From an uncultured Hyphomicrobiales bacterium (GTDB lineage: Bacteria > Pseudomonadota > Alphaproteobacteria > Rhizobiales > CAJQND01): a stretch of 8,555 nucleotides of DNA. This document shows, piece by piece, positions 1 to 6,811 of the stretch. Both the position numbers and the translations under genes were made by a program. The stretch covers positions 1 to 8,555 of the forward strand of contig CAJQND010000033.1 of assembly GCA_905479595.1 (NCBI GenBank). Direction: 5' to 3'. The notes under the pieces are model-generated. The model had not been told where the DNA came from. It did no database searches and saw only the letters and a list, made by a program, of their open reading frames with translations. The first letter of the stretch is position 1, and each line of letters starts with the position of its first letter.

Positions 1-1725
1 GAGCTCAAGAACCGGCGCAGTGCGTTCTACGCCTGTGGTTTTTTGCTGACTTAAAAGGCGTTCAAGATTGCGGTCCATCCCGCTGTCGCCAGCCACAAGG
101 CAAACAGGGCTATCGGTGAGCCTGGCTGATTTGCGGATTTCAGAAACTGCATCGCCAAGCGTGGTTTTCATCACTGAAATCAAAGTGGCAAGAGCGGCTT
201 CGTCTGTTTCATCTGCACTGTCTTTGGAGGTCTTTCCTTCTTCAACAGGGATGGTCTCAAGGTCCTGGTCTCCCTGGGTGATGGACCGGAAGGGCTTGCC
301 GTCAAATCCAAGCGCTGTGGTCGTCCAGAAATTATCAACCGGGTCGGTGAGCAGCATGATCTCAATACCACGCGCCCTGAAGCCTTCCGCCTGAGGGCTG
401 TTGGCGAGCGCCTCGGCACTGTTGCCGGTCATATAGTAAATGGCGCTCTGGCCATCTTTCATATCAGCGACATAGTCGCTCAGCGCGCGCAGGGCACCTG
501 GTTCCTTGGTGGTTTCAAACCGCGCCAGCGCCAGCAAATCGTCGCGGCGCTCATAGTCCTCATACAACCCTTCTTTGATAACAGGGCCAAGTGCGCGCCA
601 CATGGTTTCATATTTTTCGGGAGATTTTTTCGCCAGTTTTCCAAGCTCCGACAAAACCCGCTTGGTTACCGCCTTGCGGATTTGCGCAACAATCGGATTG
701 TTTTGCAGCATCTCGCGGGAGATGTTCAGCGGCATGTCTTCTGAATCTATTACCCCACGCACAAAGCGCAAATAAGCGGGAAGGATATCGGCATCGTCGC
801 AAATGAACACCCTGCGCACATAAAGCTTGAGCCGCCCGCGGCGCTCGGGGTCGAACAGGTCATAAGGTTGCTCACCGGGCACAAATAGCAGCACCTGGTA
901 CTCGTGACGGCCTTCTACCCGGTAATGAATGGTTGAGGCGGGCTCGGCATACAATCCCGAGATATGGCCGTAAAATTCGTTGTACTGAGCGGGGGTAATG
1001 TCTGATTTAGGCCGGGTCCACAGGGCGCTGGCAGAATTTAACTGGTCCGCCTCAGCCGTTTCACCCTTAACGGTCTCAGCCAGAGTAATGGGAATGGCGA
1101 TATGGTCGGAATAGGTGCGCACAATGCGGCGCAGTTCCAGATCATCAAGAAGCTTCTTGTCCTTTTTGCGAATGTTGAGTTTGATCTTTGTGCCGCGCGC
1201 CGGCGCATCATCGGTTGGTTCAATGGAAAAACTGCCTGCACCGTCCGATTTCCACAACCAGCCTTCATCAGTGCCAGCGCGGCGCGAATAAACTTCAACA
1301 CTGTCTGCCACCATAAACGCGGAATAGAACCCAACGCCAAACTGACCGATCAAATGAACCGGTTCTTCGCTGTCATCGTTCTGGGCGCTTTCCATAAACG
1401 CCTTTGTGCCCGAGCGCGCTATCGTGCCCAGATTACTGACCATCTCGTCATGGTCCATACCGATACCGTTATCGGCAACGACCAGGGCGGAATTTTTCTT
1501 GTCATAGGTGAGTGCTATTGCCAGATCAGGATCGCCAGCCAGAAACTCAGGTGTGGCAATGGCCGCATAACGTAGCTTGTCGCAGGCATCTGCTGCGTTA
1601 GAGATCAACTCTCGCAGAAACACTTCGCGCTCGGAATAAACCGAATGCACCATGAGGTGCAGCAAACGTGTTACCTCAGCCTGGAATTCGTGCTGTGTAG
1701 AAGATGCTGGCGCAGCCTTAGCCAT
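1..1725 (-). CDS. htpG: Molecular chaperone HtpG (bacterial Hsp90), 3' end cut off by the window
   Basis: Cytosolic ATP-dependent Hsp90-family chaperone that remodels client proteins, usually with DnaK. The frame is open for 575 codons from an ATG at 1725 to base 1 with no stop. The family is about 620-640 residues, so roughly 50-60 C-terminal residues lie outside the window. The N-terminal ATPase (GHKL) domain shows E39 and N43 in ELISNAADACDK, DNGIGM at 85-90 and the lid/glycine motif GQFGVGFYSAF at 127-137. In the middle domain, NISREMLQ carries R337, which matches the ATP-contacting Arg336 of E. coli HtpG. The last visible residues (PVLEL) align with the start of the C-terminal dimerisation domain. 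The start is supported by AGGA on the minus strand at 1739-1736, 10 nt upstream. A sigma-32-type promoter precedes it. It is divergent from the DUF2794 gene, and no other gene of its operon is visible. Identity is essentially certain. Confidence 0.97.
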   Translation of the reverse strand, partial: MAKAAPASSTQHEFQAEVTRLLHLMVHSVYSEREVFLRELISNAADACDKLRYAAIATPEFLAGDPDLAIALTYDKKNSALVVADNGIGMDHDEMVSNLGTIARSGTKAFMESAQNDDSEEPVHLIGQFGVGFYSAFMVADSVEVYSRRAGTDEGWLWKSDGAGSFSIEPTDDAPARGTKIKLNIRKKDKKLLDDLELRRIVRTYSDHIAIPITLAETVKGETAEADQLNSASALWTRPKSDITPAQYNEFYGHISGLYAEPASTIHYRVEGRHEYQVLLFVPGEQPYDLFDPERRGRLKLYVRRVFICDDADILPAYLRFVRGVIDSEDMPLNISREMLQNNPIVAQIRKAVTKRVLSELGKLAKKSPEKYETMWRALGPVIKEGLYEDYERRDDLLALARFETTKEPGALRALSDYVADMKDGQSAIYYMTGNSAEALANSPQAEGFRARGIEIMLLTDPVDNFWTTTALGFDGKPFRSITQGDQDLETIPVEEGKTSKDSADETDEAALATLISVMKTTLGDAVSEIRKSARLTDSPVCLVAGDSGMDRNLERLLSQQKTTGVERTAPVLEL

Positions 1726-1764
1726 TGCGATTTGTTCCTGATTTTCAAATTTCCCGAATGCTGG

Positions 1765-1797
1765 AAATATTGGTTTTCCGCATATCATCTTCAAGGG
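1765..1797 (-). promoter_or_regulatory. Heat-shock (sigma-32/RpoH) promoter of htpG
   Basis: Read on the minus strand, CCCTTGAAG (1797-1789) is a full match to the RpoH -35 element. It is followed, 18 nt after CTTG, by CCAATATTT (1773-1765), which fits the alphaproteobacterial RpoH -10 consensus CYTATNT except for A in place of the first T. The predicted start near 1757-1759 would leave a leader of about 33 nt ahead of the htpG ATG. Heat-shock control of htpG is established in many proteobacteria, so position, orientation and sequence agree. The leader looks too short for a ROSE-type RNA thermometer. Confidence 0.72.
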
Positions 1798-1816
1798 ATC
1801 AGGTGTCGCATTGGGC

Positions 1817-1905
1817 AAAAAAAGGGCCCGGTTCGCGAAATAAAGACATTCGGGGGGCTGGGGGGCTGAAATCCGAAGTCTATGCGAACCGGGCCACTAG
1901 AGGCA
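1817..1905 (-). ncRNA. Candidate small RNA: two-part hairpin with C-rich loop and terminal U-tract
   Basis: On the minus strand a perfect 12-bp stem (1895-1884 with 1836-1825, GGCCCGGTTCGC) encloses a second stem: AGAC/GTCT (1881-1878 with 1847-1844) plus TTCGG/CCGAA (1877-1873 with 1853-1849), separated by a single bulged base at 1848. The 19-nt apical loop (1872-1854) is C-rich. The 3' arm is followed by one C and seven U's (1823-1817), a typical Rho-independent end. The plus strand has no T-run after the hairpin, which fixes the direction. No minus-strand gene lies between here and the BI-1 gene, which has its own terminator some 650 bp upstream, so this terminator serves no visible coding sequence. 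A weak promoter might be TTGCGG (1939-1934) with TCTAGC 17 nt on. The 5' end is a guess. I do not recognise an Rfam family. The alternative is a stray terminator insulating the htpG promoter. Confidence 0.42.
1852..1867. repeat. Tandem 8-bp duplication GGGGGGCT x2
   Basis: Two perfect copies of GGGGGGCT lie back to back. On the minus strand they read AGCCCCCC twice and form most of the apical loop of the candidate small RNA, with the last two C's closing its inner stem. The repeat itself is plainly visible; a role is inference. Confidence 0.85.
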
Positions 1906-2101
1906 ACATAGCTAGATTGACCGGGCAACATGACCGCAAGAAGACTGAAATCAGGCGGAATTGTGAAAGTTAGGGTGTGATTTAAAGGCAGCTGCTGAAG
2001 GCATTAATCTTTTGGTAGCTTGCAAATCGCGAAAATCTTGGCCATCATATCTCCATTACGAAATAAGGGTCCGATTTAGGGCAAGTTATCCGGGGAGGGG
2101 C

Positions 2102-2521
2102 ATGAGCGAAACTGAGCCAATAGTTCTGTTCGGGGCGCGGCAAAAACAAGCTGGGTCCCGCCAAAAACCTTCAACCAATGAAGCGGCGCGTTCATTTTCG
2201 AATGCGGCTTCTCAAGCTCCAATTATCACCGCATTCAACCGCAAAGAACTCAATATGATTCTTTCGGTTTACGGCCGCAAGGTCGCGGATGGGGAGTGGC
2301 GCGATTACGCGATCGATCATGGCAAAGAGTACGCGGTGTTTTCGATTTTCCGGCGCACCAGCGAAGTGCCGCTCTACCGGGTAGAGAAAAATCCAAGACT
2401 GGCACGCAAGCAAGGTGCTTACAGCGTGATCACAGCAACCGGCATGATTTTGCGCCGTGGACATGATCTGGCGCAGGTTCTCAAGATCATAGATCGGCGC
2501 CCGAAACTCGTATCGGTTTAA
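2102..2521 (+). CDS. DUF2794 family protein, function unknown
   Basis: Small soluble protein of 139 residues, recognised as DUF2794, a conserved alphaproteobacterial family without an assigned function. The first 45 or so residues are polar, low in complexity and probably disordered. The conserved core starts near FNRKELNMILSVYG (about 46-59) and continues through GEWRDYAIDH (64-73), AVFSIFRR (about 78-85), PLYRVEKNP, RKQGAYSVI and RGHDLAQVLKI. The core is basic and aromatic, with no signal peptide or membrane segment. The frame is open upstream to 2012, but I chose the ATG at 2102 because the very strong GGGGAGGGG (2092-2100) sits directly before it and family members start at about this length. 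It is monocistronic: divergent from htpG and followed at once by a terminator. The family call is from memory of its sequence pattern; no role is claimed. Confidence 0.9.
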   Translation: MSETEPIVLFGARQKQAGSRQKPSTNEAARSFSNAASQAPIITAFNRKELNMILSVYGRKVADGEWRDYAIDHGKEYAVFSIFRRTSEVPLYRVEKNPRLARKQGAYSVITATGMILRRGHDLAQVLKIIDRRPKLVSV

Positions 2522-2545
2522 ACCAGCTTTAACAAAACCCATTAA

Positions 2546-2579
2546 AAAACCCCGGAGAGCATATGCCATCCGGGGTTTT
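2546..2579. terminator. Bidirectional Rho-independent terminator between convergent genes
   Basis: A perfect 11-bp inverted repeat, AAAACCCCGGA (2546-2556) with TCCGGGGTTTT (2569-2579), encloses a 12-nt loop. On the plus strand the stem ends in TTTTG; on the minus strand it runs into six T's (complement of 2544-2549). It lies 24 bp after the DUF2794 stop and 30 bp after the BI-1 stop on the other strand, so it can serve both convergent genes. Confidence 0.9.
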
Positions 2580-2609
2580 GATTTGTTCAGATGCGCTTTG
2601 CGCGATCAC

Positions 2610-3344
2610 CTATTCCCGCATGATACCAAGAATGTTCAAGATGTGAATGAACAAGGTAATGAAGCTGCCATAGAGCATAAACGCACCGAAAATGGCCTTC
2701 TGCTGGGTGACGCCGTGGTCATCCCCATGGATGTACATTTGCTTTACAGCCTGGGTTTCCCAAGCGGTGATTGCCGAGAACAGCAACACAACGGCACCAG
2801 AAACAAGAAGGCTCATCATCGAAGACTGAACGAAGAATGCGTTCACCAGCATTGCAACGATCAGGCCGATAGACGCCATCATGAAGAATGTCCCGAGTGC
2901 GGACATATCTCTCTTGGTGACATAGCCATAGAGGCTGGTGGCACCAAATGTAACAGCTGTGATCGCAAACGCCCTGACAACAATTCCTGGATCCTGACCC
3001 ATATAGACATGGATCATCGGAGATATCAGCACGCCCCATAGGCCCGCATACCCCCAGAAACACAAGTGTGCCAACATGGTGTTGCCGGAAAAAATCAGTC
3101 TTCCAGCAAACCAGCCCATGCCAAGAAGGCCACCGAACAGGACCCATTTCATTGGTCCAAGTGCTACAGCCTGCATCAAAGCCGGGTTCGACGCCACAAA
3201 CAGCGTAACAACTGCTGTGAACGCAACGCCCAGCGCCATGTAGTTGTAAACCTTCATCATATAAGAACGAAGGCCTGCATCTATCTCATGCGTATGGGTG
3301 GTGCTTGTCGGTGCAGCCGCCCTTTGCCGGTCAAATTCCGCCAT
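2610..3344 (-). CDS. Bax inhibitor-1 (BI-1/YccA-YbhL, UPF0005) family integral membrane protein
   Basis: Inner-membrane protein of 244 residues in the BI-1/TMBIM family. Bacterial relatives include B. subtilis YetJ (a pH-sensitive calcium leak channel) and E. coli YbhL and YccA (YccA modulates FtsH). A polar N-terminus of about 30 residues precedes seven hydrophobic segments at roughly 34-52, 66-84, 91-113, 120-142, 149-171, 177-195 and 219-240. Family-like motifs are GLRSYMMKVYNYMALG near the start and ITAWETQAVKQMY after segment six. Length is normal. The acid of the usual YDTQ motif is E196 here, and the last helix has LYGSFITLF where most members have LYLDFINLF, so the second conserved acid is missing. 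The ATG follows AAAGGG with a long spacing of about 9 nt. It has its own promoter in the 138-bp gap behind ybbP and a terminator after it. Family assignment is firm; ion transport is not shown. Confidence 0.93.
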   Translation of the reverse strand: MAEFDRQRAAAPTSTTHTHEIDAGLRSYMMKVYNYMALGVAFTAVVTLFVASNPALMQAVALGPMKWVLFGGLLGMGWFAGRLIFSGNTMLAHLCFWGYAGLWGVLISPMIHVYMGQDPGIVVRAFAITAVTFGATSLYGYVTKRDMSALGTFFMMASIGLIVAMLVNAFFVQSSMMSLLVSGAVVLLFSAITAWETQAVKQMYIHGDDHGVTQQKAIFGAFMLYGSFITLFIHILNILGIMRE

Positions 3345-3384
3345 TTATCTTACCCTTTCAGTGGTCAGAAAACATTCTGTGGTG

Positions 3385-3413
3385 AATATGGCGATTTTGA
3401 CCGGACAATTCAA
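3385..3413 (-). promoter_or_regulatory. Housekeeping promoter of the BI-1 gene
   Basis: On the minus strand TTGAAT (3413-3408) is followed after exactly 17 nt by CATATT (3390-3385), a reasonable sigma-70 pair. The expected start near 3378 leaves about 33 nt of leader before the ATG. It lies in the 138-bp gap (3345-3482) after ybbP, where I see no terminator for ybbP, so some read-through from ybbAP into the BI-1 gene is possible. Confidence 0.55.
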
Positions 3414-3482
3414 GCTTTGACAGCACGAGAATACACGCATATTTCCACGATGTGAGAACACACCAGGGTGGGGAGAGGCGCA

Positions 3483-6032
3483 TTAGCCGTTTCTGAGCAC
3501 CGGTGACACTTTTGCAGTGAGTGCCCGCCAGGTTGTGGCGAGCCCGGCCAGCACGGTGATTACAATTGCACCCGCGAGGGTGAAAAGGGCTGCAGCAGGT
3601 GCAAAACTCCAGGAAAAATCCATCACGAACGAAATCACCATCCATGAGGCCAATGTGCCCGCGAAAAGCGCAAACGTGGATGTCAACGCGCCAAGCAAGC
3701 CGTATTCAAGCAAGAATGCGCCGAGTAGTTGCCGCCTGGTGCCACCAAGGGTTTTTAAAATCACCGCATCGAATACCCGTGCCCTCAGTCCGGTGGCCAT
3801 TGCGCCAGCGAGTACCAGAATACCCGCAAGCAAGGTCGTTAAATTGGCACCGCGCACCGCAAACAGCAATTTACCCAATAGGTCGTTGATTGCATCCAGT
3901 GCTTCTTTAACCCGAACGGCGGTAACGGTGGGAAAGTCCTTCGCAACCTCGCCCATCAATGCGTCCTCGCCGCTTGGGTCCATAACCAGTGTCACCAGAT
4001 AGGTATGCGGTGCAGCTTTTAAGGTGTTGGGGGAAAATACCATGACAAAATTTATGCCAAGCGAGCGCCATTCAATCGCGCGGGTTGAGGCGATTTTTGC
4101 GGTAATGGCGCGGCCAAGAACATTGACGCCGATCTCGTCGCCGACCTTAACGCCCAGACCCCGGGCAATGTCATCGGTCAAAGAGACCAGCGGCGGGCCA
4201 GAATAATCTTCCTTCCACCATTTGCCGCTGACAATGGTGGAGCCTGCCGGAAGGGTGGCCGAATAGGTTATGCCCCGGTCGCCGCGCAGGGCCCAGGCGG
4301 CATCTGCATGGGGTTTTATCTTGGCGGTTGGAATATCTTTAACGCTCGTAATATGCCCGCGCAGCATGGCCACGGTATCAACCCGTTCAACCCCTTTGGC
4401 ACTGTTGGCTAATTTTTGAAATCCCTCCAACGCGGTTGGTTGAATATCAGCAAAGAAAAAAGCCGGTGCTTTTCCTGGCAAGGTCTGGCGCAATTCGCGT
4501 GTCAGGTTGGTGTCAAGCAATGCCAGGGTCACAAACAAGGTCAGACCCAGGCCGAGTGACACCACGATACTGGTTGTGGGGGCGCCGGGCCGGTGTAAAT
4601 TGGCCAGCGCCAGCCGGGCTGAAATTTTACGCGGGTGAGGCAGGGTACGGGCAAGTGCCGCAATGCCTTTGGCCATGCTCCACAGCACGATAAAGCTGAA
4701 TATCAGGCCGAAGGCGTAATAAAGCGTAATATTGCGTTCCGGGAACGTCGTGACTGCAAGTGCAATCAGGGCGATTAACGCCAACCCTGTGGCAAGGATA
4801 TACGGCGTGCGGGGCAGGGTGCGAGCAGGTGCCAGACCAGCGCGAAACAGCGCAGTTGCCGGCAGTTCGCGCGCTTTGCCCAAGGGCCAGATGACGAAAA
4901 CCAACATCACCAGAATACCAAAGGCAGCCGCGCGGATAAGTGGTGCCCAATGCAACCCGATCTCAAGGGAAACCGGCAGCAGGTTTTTCAATGCACCTGC
5001 AAGAATTATCGGCAATCCGGCCCCAATGATAAGCCCAAGTGCAATACCCGCCGCCGTCATCACCAGGACTTGAAACAGATAGGTGAAAAAGATCACATTT
5101 CCCGGCGCGCCGAGACATTTGAGCATGGCTATATTGCGCCGCTTTGTGTCGAGAAAATTGTTCACCGCATTGCCAATGCCAACCCCGCCGACAATCAGCG
5201 CGGTGAGGCCTACAAGAGTCAAAAACAATGCCAGCCGGTCTACAAACCGCTGAATGCCGGGTGCTGCATTATCGCGCGAGCGCAACCGCCACCCAGCTTC
5301 AGGAAAGGTGGTTTTAACATCTGCAAGAAGTGTCTTGATATCTCCATCAGACGCAGGTTGGGGGAGTTTGAGTTTATAGTGCCAGTGGACAAGCGAACCC
5401 GGCTGCACCAGACCCGTCGCCGCCAGAGCCTCTTTTGACATCAACACTCTGGGACCAAGAAAAAACCCTCCGGCAGCGCGATCGGGTTCAGTGGCGATGA
5501 TGGCGCGCAGCTCAAACAGCGCCGAGCCGATGCGCAACTGACCGCCCTTGCTCACTCCAAGGCGTGCAAGCAGAGCGACATCAGCCGCCAGGCCCCATTG
5601 GTCCCCGGTTTTTGCCATCACTGCTTGCGGAGTGATTTCGGTGTCGAAGTGTAAAGTGCCATAGCCTGGGTAGGTATCGTCGACGGCCTTTACCTCAACC
5701 AGGCCGTTGCGGGTGCCATCTTTCGAAATGGCCATGGCGCGCAATGTTGCAAGCTCGATAACCTGCGCGCGCTTTTTCAACCATGCGTGTTCGTCCGGCT
5801 TGATTTGCCGGTGCACCAAACGCAATTCAGCGTCCCCGCCGAGAATGGCCTGACCTTCTTCGCTAAGGCCGGAATAGATCGAATGAGATAATGAGCCGAT
5901 AGCTGCAATTGACCCGACGCCAAGGGCCAGGCATGCAAGAAAAATATAAAACCCCTGTAAGCCGGAACGCAGTTCGCGGGCAGCAAGCCGGGCGGCAACA
6001 CGCAAGGTCGAGAACCCGCCGGATTGCCTCAT
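3483..6032 (-). CDS. ybbP: YbbP-like ABC transporter permease with two FtsX domains
   Basis: Large inner-membrane subunit of a MacB-type (type VII) ABC system, 849 residues; E. coli YbbP is about 800. The layout is typical: TM1 at about 26-48, a periplasmic domain at about 50-262, TM2-4 at about 267-385 forming the first FtsX unit, two helices at about 410-458, another at about 486-508, a second periplasmic domain at about 510-715, and three C-terminal helices at about 727-838 forming the second FtsX unit. Coupling-helix motifs are MLKCLGAPGN (about 301-310) and ILKTLGGTRRQ (about 757-767), the parts that contact the ATPase. The ATG overlaps the ybbA stop by 4 bp (ATGA), indicating translational coupling. 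Proteins of this class transmit ATPase-driven motion to the periplasm rather than forming a classic import channel. With tesA alongside, a role in extracting hydrophobic or acylated molecules is plausible. The substrate cannot be read from the sequence. Confidence 0.93.
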   Translation of the reverse strand: MRQSGGFSTLRVAARLAARELRSGLQGFYIFLACLALGVGSIAAIGSLSHSIYSGLSEEGQAILGGDAELRLVHRQIKPDEHAWLKKRAQVIELATLRAMAISKDGTRNGLVEVKAVDDTYPGYGTLHFDTEITPQAVMAKTGDQWGLAADVALLARLGVSKGGQLRIGSALFELRAIIATEPDRAAGGFFLGPRVLMSKEALAATGLVQPGSLVHWHYKLKLPQPASDGDIKTLLADVKTTFPEAGWRLRSRDNAAPGIQRFVDRLALFLTLVGLTALIVGGVGIGNAVNNFLDTKRRNIAMLKCLGAPGNVIFFTYLFQVLVMTAAGIALGLIIGAGLPIILAGALKNLLPVSLEIGLHWAPLIRAAAFGILVMLVFVIWPLGKARELPATALFRAGLAPARTLPRTPYILATGLALIALIALAVTTFPERNITLYYAFGLIFSFIVLWSMAKGIAALARTLPHPRKISARLALANLHRPGAPTTSIVVSLGLGLTLFVTLALLDTNLTRELRQTLPGKAPAFFFADIQPTALEGFQKLANSAKGVERVDTVAMLRGHITSVKDIPTAKIKPHADAAWALRGDRGITYSATLPAGSTIVSGKWWKEDYSGPPLVSLTDDIARGLGVKVGDEIGVNVLGRAITAKIASTRAIEWRSLGINFVMVFSPNTLKAAPHTYLVTLVMDPSGEDALMGEVAKDFPTVTAVRVKEALDAINDLLGKLLFAVRGANLTTLLAGILVLAGAMATGLRARVFDAVILKTLGGTRRQLLGAFLLEYGLLGALTSTFALFAGTLASWMVISFVMDFSWSFAPAAALFTLAGAIVITVLAGLATTWRALTAKVSPVLRNG

Positions 6033-6727
6033 CGGTTCGCCATCCCGCCAGACACGATGCGGCCATCGGCAACGCTTGCCACCCGCCCACAGCGTTTGGC
6101 CAGATCCTGATCATGGGTCACAAGCATGAGTGTTGTTCCATCTTCCCCGCGCAGGGAAAACAACAGATCGATGATTTGCTGGCCCGTTTCATGGTCGAGA
6201 TTACCGGTTGGTTCATCGGCCAGAATGAGCTTGGCACCCGCTGCCAGTGCGCGGGCAATGGCAACGCGTTGCTGTTCGCCACCGGAAAGCTGGCCTGGAT
6301 AATGCTGCAGACGGTGGCCGAGGCCGACGCGATCCAGACGGTCTTCTGCCTTGGAAAATGCCTTCCTGTCTCCTTTGAATTCCAGCGGAATGGCCACGTT
6401 TTCAAGCGCAGTCATGGTCGGGATCAAATGAAATGCCTGGAACACGATTCCAATATTATCGCGGCGAAAGAGCGCCAGTGCGTCTTCGTCAAGGGGACCT
6501 AGATCATTGCCTGCAACGGATACAAGGCCGCTATTTGCCTGTTCCAGACCAGCGAGCACCATGAGCAGCGTCGTTTTGCCAGACCCGGAAGGTCCAACGA
6601 CCCCAAGGGCTTCACCCTGGGAAATCTCCAAATCGACGCCGCGCAGGATATCTACCGGCCCCGCACGAGAAGGCAGAGTGAGGTGAACATCTTGCAATTG
6701 GACAAAGGGTTGTGAAAGAGAAGTCAA
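6029..6727 (-). CDS. ybbA: YbbA-like ABC transporter ATP-binding protein
   Basis: Cytoplasmic ATPase of 232 residues that powers YbbP; MacB/LolD-type. All motifs are intact: Walker A GPSGSGKT (45-52), Q-loop Q97, signature LSGGEQQR (147-154), Walker B LILADEP (167-173) with catalytic E172, D-loop NLD (176-178) and switch H205. The start codon is TTG at 6727. It is supported by AAGGAG on the minus strand (6739-6734), ideally spaced by 6 nt, and by the absence of any in-frame ATG before residue 56, which lies beyond Walker A. The stop overlaps the ybbP start. It is divergent from tesA across 84 bp, as in E. coli. LolD would be the main alternative, but the giant single permease and neighbouring tesA favour YbbA. 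Confidence 0.93.
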   Translation of the reverse strand: MTSLSQPFVQLQDVHLTLPSRAGPVDILRGVDLEISQGEALGVVGPSGSGKTTLLMVLAGLEQANSGLVSVAGNDLGPLDEDALALFRRDNIGIVFQAFHLIPTMTALENVAIPLEFKGDRKAFSKAEDRLDRVGLGHRLQHYPGQLSGGEQQRVAIARALAAGAKLILADEPTGNLDHETGQQIIDLLFSLRGEDGTTLMLVTHDQDLAKRCGRVASVADGRIVSGGMANR

Positions 6728-6733
6728 CTGGCG

Positions 6734-6739
6734 CTCCTT
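6734..6739 (-). promoter_or_regulatory. Ribosome binding site that fixes the TTG start of ybbA
   Basis: AAGGAG on the minus strand, 6 nt before the TTG start codon. It is the best Shine-Dalgarno match near a start in this window besides that of the DUF2794 gene, and it decides the start in the absence of an ATG. Confidence 0.8.
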
Positions 6740-6784
6740 GTTCGCGCTAAAAGAATACTTAACTTACGAAACCAGAGGGCGCGT

Positions 6785-6806
6785 GGATCGGAATATGGGG
6801 ATCGGA
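6785..6806. repeat. Direct repeat GGATCGGA x2 before tesA
   Basis: GGATCGGA occurs at 6785-6792 and again at 6799-6806, a 14-bp period. The second copy runs into the tesA ribosome binding site (GGAG at 6804-6807). It sits in the 84-bp divergent ybbA/tesA spacer. It could be a regulator site or chance; I could not place convincing -35/-10 boxes for either gene here. Confidence 0.6.
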
Positions 6807-6811
6807 GATAA

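Larger units (their letters stand above)
1726..2101. other. Divergent spacer between htpG and the DUF2794 gene
   Basis: This 376-bp stretch has no convincing gene. From left to right it holds the htpG ribosome binding site and sigma-32 promoter (to 1797), a minus-strand hairpin with a U-tract (1817-1895), about 120 bp in which I see nothing (1900-2019), and the presumed plus-strand promoter and leader of the DUF2794 gene. Candidate plus-strand boxes are TTGCAA (2020-2025) with ATCATA 18 nt on, or TTGGCC (2038-2043) with AAATAA 17 nt on. Neither is convincing. The spacer is the longest non-coding stretch of the window. Confidence 0.7.

Noticed and set aside
1102..1575. A 157-codon plus-strand frame opposite htpG.
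   Set aside because: Antisense shadow of the conserved HtpG ATPase domain, with no recognisable protein features.
1726..1764. ROSE-type RNA thermometer in the htpG leader.
   Set aside because: The predicted leader is about 33 nt and shows no anti-Shine-Dalgarno hairpin of the ROSE type.
1852..1867. G-quadruplex on the plus strand from the two G6 runs.
   Set aside because: Only two G-runs are present; a standard three-tetrad quadruplex needs four, and the stem-loop explains the region better.
1791..1931. A 46-codon minus-strand frame (ATG at 1931) running through the hairpin and its U-tract.
   Set aside because: No Shine-Dalgarno, composition dictated by the stem-loop, and it would have to read through the terminator and over the htpG -35 box.
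2012..2101. Longer version of the DUF2794 protein starting at 2012.
   Set aside because: The ATG at 2102 has a far better ribosome binding site, and the extra 30 residues do not resemble the family; they probably include promoter and leader DNA.
3361..3383. Short CAGAA/TTCTG hairpin in the leader of the BI-1 gene.
   Set aside because: Only 5 bp with AT-rich pairs and no conserved partner motif; too weak to call a regulatory structure.
3517..5438. Several plus-strand open frames of 60-160 codons opposite ybbP.
   Set aside because: They lie antisense within an intact 849-codon gene with clear membrane topology, and their translations lack any family features.
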